NCBI GenBank assembly: GCA_016793525.1 | Contig: JAEUJT010000339.1 | Location: forward strand, 1-6,744 | Source of the DNA: Archangium sp. | GTDB taxonomy: Bacteria; Myxococcota; Myxococcia; Myxococcales; Myxococcaceae | Length of the DNA stretch: 6,744 nt | Reading direction: 5' to 3' | Part shown: in pieces, positions 1 through 6,744 of the stretch | How the letters are laid out: every line of letters begins with the position of its first letter | Numbering within the stretch: the first letter of the stretch is position 1 | Position numbers and translations under genes: made by a program | The notes under the pieces: model-generated | What the model was told of the DNA's origin: nothing | The model's database searches: none | Seen by the model: the letters and a program-made list of their open reading frames with translations, nothing else

Positions 1-632
1 CGTCGAGCACGTTCATCAAGACGATGATGCCGCCCGCGCAGCGCACCGGGCTGTTGACGCAGCCTGGCTTCCTCGCGCGCCTGGCGTCGCCCGATCAATC
101 GTCGCCCATTCGCCGCGGCGTCTTCGTGCTGGACCGGCTCATGTGCCAGCCGCCGTCGCCGCCTCCGCCGGGAGTCAACGCCACGCCGCCCGCGCTCAAC
201 ACCGGCCGCACCACGCGCGAGCGCTTCGCCCAGCACACCCAATCTGACAGCTGCCGCGGGTGCCACGCGATGATCGACCCGGTGGGCTTCGGCTTCGAAA
301 ACTACGACGCGCTCGGCGCCTGGCGCGACGAGGAGAACGGCCTGACCGTCGACAGCTCGGGCGAGGTGCTGGTGGCCTCTGACACGTCGCTCCTAGGCAC
401 GTTTCAGGGCGCGGCCGAGCTCTCGACGCGCCTCTCCACCAGCCGCCAAGTGCACGACTGTGTCTCGAAAGAGTGGCTGCGCTTCGCCATGGGCCGAGGC
501 CTGGGAGAAGGCGACGCCTGCAGCGTGAAGCAGGTGCAAGAGCGCTTCGTCGAGTCGGGTGGCCGCTTCGACGACTTGCTGCTGGCCATCGTGCAGTCCG
601 ACACCTTCCGCACCCGCCCGGTGACCAAATGA
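1..632 (+). CDS. DUF1588/DUF1585 domain protein, C-terminal part (5' end outside window)
   Basis: The reading frame is open from base 3 and ends at TGA 630-632, giving 209 visible residues. The first ~105 match DUF1588: an R-T-G-L-L-T-Q-P opening, 'SPIRRGVFVLDRLMCQ', a proline-rich stretch, then CRGCH (bases 252-266) followed by IDPVGFGFENYDALGAWR. The rest matches DUF1585: 'ELSTRLSTSRQVHDCVSKEW', 'RFAMGRGL', and the ending 'LLLAIVQSDTFRTRP'. In full-length family members these domains are usually preceded by DUF1587, DUF1595 and DUF1592 and often by a cytochrome-like region, so most of the protein lies upstream. The CXXCH is the standard covalent haem c signature and is conserved in DUF1588, but haem binding here is inferred. 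Function is unknown; an exported or envelope location is likely given the family and the Tat-exported neighbour. The stop overlaps the next gene's start (ATGA), implying translational coupling. The ATG codons at 24 and 27 are internal, since family-like sequence (S-S-T-F-I-K-T) continues upstream. Confidence 0.9.
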   Translation, partial: SSTFIKTMMPPAQRTGLLTQPGFLARLASPDQSSPIRRGVFVLDRLMCQPPSPPPPGVNATPPALNTGRTTRERFAQHTQSDSCRGCHAMIDPVGFGFENYDALGAWRDEENGLTVDSSGEVLVASDTSLLGTFQGAAELSTRLSTSRQVHDCVSKEWLRFAMGRGLGEGDACSVKQVQERFVESGGRFDDLLLAIVQSDTFRTRPVTK

Positions 633-721
633 GCCGCCCTCGCTTGACCCGACGGCTGGTGCTGCGCGGAGCCGGAGGCGCGGCCGTGGCCCTGCCGCTG
701 CTGTCGCTCGACGCAAAGGCA
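629..721 (+). other. Twin-arginine (Tat) signal peptide coding region
   Basis: Codons 1-31 of the DUF1552 gene encode an n-region with the twin arginines R8-R9 in a T-R-R-L-V-L-R context, a hydrophobic core rich in Ala, Gly, Val and Leu, and A29-K30-A31 before D32, a good signal peptidase I site. The consensus is S/T-R-R-x-F-L-K; here Val replaces Phe and Arg replaces Lys, which are tolerated variations. This implies export of a folded protein to the periplasm. Confidence 0.8.
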
Positions 722-1957
722 GACCCCGCCCCGGCGCCGAAACGCTTCGTCTTTTTCTACCAGGCCAACGGCGTGTACACGCCCACCTGGTTCCCGACGC
801 CGGGCTCGACCGAGTCGACGTTCGCGCTCGGGGCGAGCCACCAGGCGCTGGAGCCGTACCGAGCGCACTGCCTGTGGGTGGCGGGGCTCAACATGTCGGT
901 GGCGGTGGCGGGCGCGGGTGAGCAGCACCAGCGGGGCATCGGCGCGGTGTTGACTGGCACGAAGATCGGCACCGGCACCTTCGTCGGGAACGACGGTACG
1001 CGAGCGGGCTGGGCGTCGAGCATCTCGCTCGACCAGCTCCTGGTGCAGCGCATCGGGCAGACCCGGGTGCCGAGCCTTCAGCTGGGCGTGAACGCGCGGG
1101 AGCGCGACGTGAGCGGGTGTGTCAGCTACGCCGGCCCGTCGCAGCCGCTGCTGCCGCAGAACGACCCGCGCATCACCTTTCGCAACCTCTTCGGCAGCAT
1201 GCCACAGGGGCCGCTCCCGACCGACCAGACGGAGCGTCTGCGCCGGCAGCGCGCGTCGGTGCTCGACGCGGTGAAGACGCAGCTGACGCTGGTGATGCGC
1301 CGCGCGGGCACCGAGGCGAAGCAGCGGCTCGACGCCCACTTCACCAAGGTGCGCGAGCTCGAGCGCCGGCTGACCGCGCTCCCCGCCGGCACCTGCACCA
1401 CGCCGCTCGAGCCGCCCGCGCTGTCGGTGGAGACCGAGGCGGCGATGCCTGAGGTCGCGCGGCTGCAGCTCGAGCTGCTGGCGCTGGCATTTCAGTGCGA
1501 CCTGACTCGGGTCGCGACGGTGATGATGAGCGACGCGAAGAACCACATCGCGATGCCGTTCATCGACGTCACCGGCGACGTGCACAACCACACCCACGAG
1601 AGCGACGGTTCGCCGACGCGCATCAAGGTGGCCAACCGCGATCAATGGGTGGTGGAGCAGATCGCCTCGCTCCTCGAGAAGCTTGGGCGCGAGCGCGACC
1701 CGACGGGCACGCCGCTGCTCGACAATACGCTCGTGTTTCTCGGCTCCGACGTCTCACGCGGAAACGTGCACGCGCACGACGACATGCCCTTCTTGCTCGC
1801 GGGGCATGCCGCCGGGTGGCGCATGGGCCGGTACCTTCGGTACAACGGCCAGTCACACAACAACTTGCTGGTGTCGATGCTTCAGGGCTTCGGGGGCAGC
1901 GACACCACGTTCGGCGACGCCAACTTCTGCACGGGCGCGCTGACCGGCTTGATCTGA
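629..1957 (+). CDS. DUF1552 (HXXSHH family) protein with Tat signal peptide
   Basis: This 442-residue protein starts at ATG 629, which overlaps the upstream stop as ATGA. I chose it over the open frame beginning at 473 because that extension runs through the upstream gene, whereas ATG 629 places a signal peptide exactly at the N-terminus. The signal is a twin-arginine type: T7-R8-R9-L-V-L-R, a short A/G/L/V hydrophobic core (about 14-27) and an AKA cleavage motif at 29-31. Family features follow: 'FFYQANGVYTPTWFP' near 42-56, GEQHQRG around H100, 'CDLTRVATVMM' at 290-300, and a histidine-rich HNHTHE at 319-324, where the family name expects H-X-X-S-H-H. The C-terminal block has GSDVSRGNVHAHDD (372-385), LLAGHAAG, GRYLRY and a TFGDANFCTGALTGL ending, all typical of DUF1552. 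Length is normal for the family. No catalytic activity is established; the conserved His/Asp residues suggest metal binding, and Tat export would suit a protein folded around a cofactor, but both are inferences. No Shine-Dalgarno precedes the start, which fits coupled translation. Confidence 0.93.
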   Translation: MSRPRLTRRLVLRGAGGAAVALPLLSLDAKADPAPAPKRFVFFYQANGVYTPTWFPTPGSTESTFALGASHQALEPYRAHCLWVAGLNMSVAVAGAGEQHQRGIGAVLTGTKIGTGTFVGNDGTRAGWASSISLDQLLVQRIGQTRVPSLQLGVNARERDVSGCVSYAGPSQPLLPQNDPRITFRNLFGSMPQGPLPTDQTERLRRQRASVLDAVKTQLTLVMRRAGTEAKQRLDAHFTKVRELERRLTALPAGTCTTPLEPPALSVETEAAMPEVARLQLELLALAFQCDLTRVATVMMSDAKNHIAMPFIDVTGDVHNHTHESDGSPTRIKVANRDQWVVEQIASLLEKLGRERDPTGTPLLDNTLVFLGSDVSRGNVHAHDDMPFLLAGHAAGWRMGRYLRYNGQSHNNLLVSMLQGFGGSDTTFGDANFCTGALTGLI

Positions 1958-2211
1958 ACCGCGACATTCGCCGCCGGCTTGGCCTGCACGTTTGATTGCG
2001 TGTTGGCCGGCTTTACCGCGACCGGCACCATCCACTCGGGGATCGGTTGCGGGCCGGGGATGATGTGGGCGATGTCGGGGTCGACACCTCCCGCACTGCC
2101 ATCGGGCGCGGCGTCTTTGTCTCGTTTGCGAATCTCTCGGCGCTCTTCTTTTTGCTTTCGCCGTTCAACGAGCGCGAGCTCGCGTTGACGCTTGTTTCGA
2201 GGGGGTTGCAT
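1882..2211 (-). CDS. Small Lys/Arg/Glu-rich hypothetical protein with Pro/Val/Ala tail
   Basis: This predicts 109 residues starting at ATG 2211-2209 and ending at TGA 1884-1882. The start is set by AAGGAG six bases upstream; a GTG further upstream at 2238 has no such support. The first ~33 residues are highly charged (NKRQRELALVERRKQKEERR followed by E-I-R-K-R-D-K), probably one helix or short coiled coil. Next comes a Gly/Asp linker, then V-D-P-D-I-A-H-I-I-P-G-P-Q-P-I-P-E-W, which I recall as a recurrent block in small myxobacterial hypothetical proteins. The last ~45 residues are a low-complexity Pro/Val/Ala/Gln/Lys tail that looks disordered. There is no signal peptide or membrane segment, so it is probably cytoplasmic; the basic N-terminus could bind nucleic acid or a ribosome-like partner, but nothing shows this. 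Third codon positions are G/C-biased as in the neighbours, and the frame is uninterrupted. Its 3' end overlaps the convergent DUF1552 gene by 76 bp. It may be the last gene of the parC-parE-lipoprotein operon or have its own promoter. Confidence 0.72.
   Translation of the reverse strand: MQPPRNKRQRELALVERRKQKEERREIRKRDKDAAPDGSAGGVDPDIAHIIPGPQPIPEWMVPVAVKPANTQSNVQAKPAANVAVQIKPVSAPVQKLASPNVVSLPPKP
1973..2011. terminator. Possible imperfect inverted repeat downstream of the DUF1552 gene
   Basis: Sixteen to 54 bases after the DUF1552 stop there is GGCC-tg-CACG, an eight-base loop TTTGATTG, then CGTG-tt-GGCC; flanking GCCGGC copies at 1973-1978 and 2006-2011 could extend the pairing. It is followed on the plus strand by only TTTACC, with no real U-tract. 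It lies within the coding part of the opposing small gene, so the symmetry may be incidental. A bidirectional transcription-pausing element between convergent genes is possible. Confidence 0.25.
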
Positions 2212-2278
2212 GGCGCTCTCCTTGGTCGAACCTCCCACCTAACCACTCGACGCCACGAAGTAAATGCCGCCGACTGGT
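2212..2278. other. Short intergenic gap between lipoprotein and small charged-protein genes
   Basis: These 67 bases hold the AAGGAG of the small gene and the second half of the weak hairpin at 2270-2290. I see no convincing -35/-10 pair. Local A+T is slightly higher (for example around 2255-2265 and 2240-2245) than in the coding DNA, so a minor promoter cannot be excluded. Confidence 0.5.
2218..2223 (-). promoter_or_regulatory. Shine-Dalgarno AAGGAG of the small charged-protein gene
   Basis: Reading the minus strand, AAGGAG is followed by AGCGCC and then ATG at 2211, a six-base spacer. It is a near-perfect match to the anti-Shine-Dalgarno sequence and decides the start against the in-frame upstream GTG at 2238. 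Confidence 0.75.

Positions 2279-6744
<4,466 letters not shown>

Noticed and set aside
140..200. Proline-rich run (PPSPPPP) as a possible unusual repeat or pausing site
   Set aside because: A proline-rich segment at this place, between the 'RGVFVLDRL' block and the CXXCH block, is a normal feature of DUF1588 proteins.
473..628. N-terminal extension of the DUF1552 frame from ATG 473
   Set aside because: It overlaps the DUF1585 coding region and yields an Arg-rich non-homologous sequence. Starting at 629 places a Tat signal peptide exactly at the N-terminus and forms an ATGA overlap.
404..1645. Long minus-strand open frame (413 codons) opposite the DUF1588 and DUF1552 genes
   Set aside because: Its translation is Arg/His/Ala/Leu-rich with no recognisable domain, and the opposite strand encodes two clear known families. 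Long antisense frames are expected in DNA with strong G/C third-position bias.
2212..2238. GTG start at 2238 for the small charged protein
   Set aside because: It would place the AAGGAG inside the coding sequence; the ATG at 2211 with a six-base spacer is clearly better.

Overview
The window looks like a chromosomal segment from a GC-rich bacterium, most likely a myxobacterium (Myxococcota). This rests on strong G/C bias at third codon positions, the DUF1588/DUF1585 plus DUF1552 gene pair (common in Planctomycetes and Myxococcota), a topoisomerase IV of the style I associate with myxobacteria and relatives, and a small Lys/Arg/Glu-rich protein with a 'DPDI..IIPGPQPIPE' segment that resembles myxobacterial hypothetical proteins. 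The assignment comes from recalled family features, not a database search.

Two convergent blocks fill almost all of the window. The plus-strand block (1-1957) holds the 3' end of a DUF1588/DUF1585 gene with a CXXCH haem-type motif. Its stop overlaps, as ATGA, the start of a complete DUF1552 gene whose product has a twin-arginine signal peptide. They are probably co-translated and both act outside the cytoplasm, but their biochemical role is unknown.

The minus-strand block (6744 down to 1882) reads: the C-terminal part of topoisomerase IV subunit A (parC, cut by the window edge), complete subunit B (parE), a predicted lipoprotein of unknown function, and a small basic/acidic protein. parC and parE are 3 nt apart, with the parE Shine-Dalgarno inside the last parC codons. 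parE and the lipoprotein gene overlap through GTGATG. The small gene follows after 67 nt with its own strong Shine-Dalgarno. The layout suggests one operon in which chromosome decatenation genes are translationally coupled to an envelope protein.

The two blocks overlap tail-to-tail by 76 bp (1882-1957). No gene-free stretch exceeds 300 bases. I see no RNA genes, mobile elements, CRISPR arrays or attachment sites. Most of the window is ordinary housekeeping or known-family sequence. The points worth a second look are the lipoprotein coupled to topoisomerase IV, the altered HXXSHH-type motif in the DUF1552 protein, and the convergent gene overlap.
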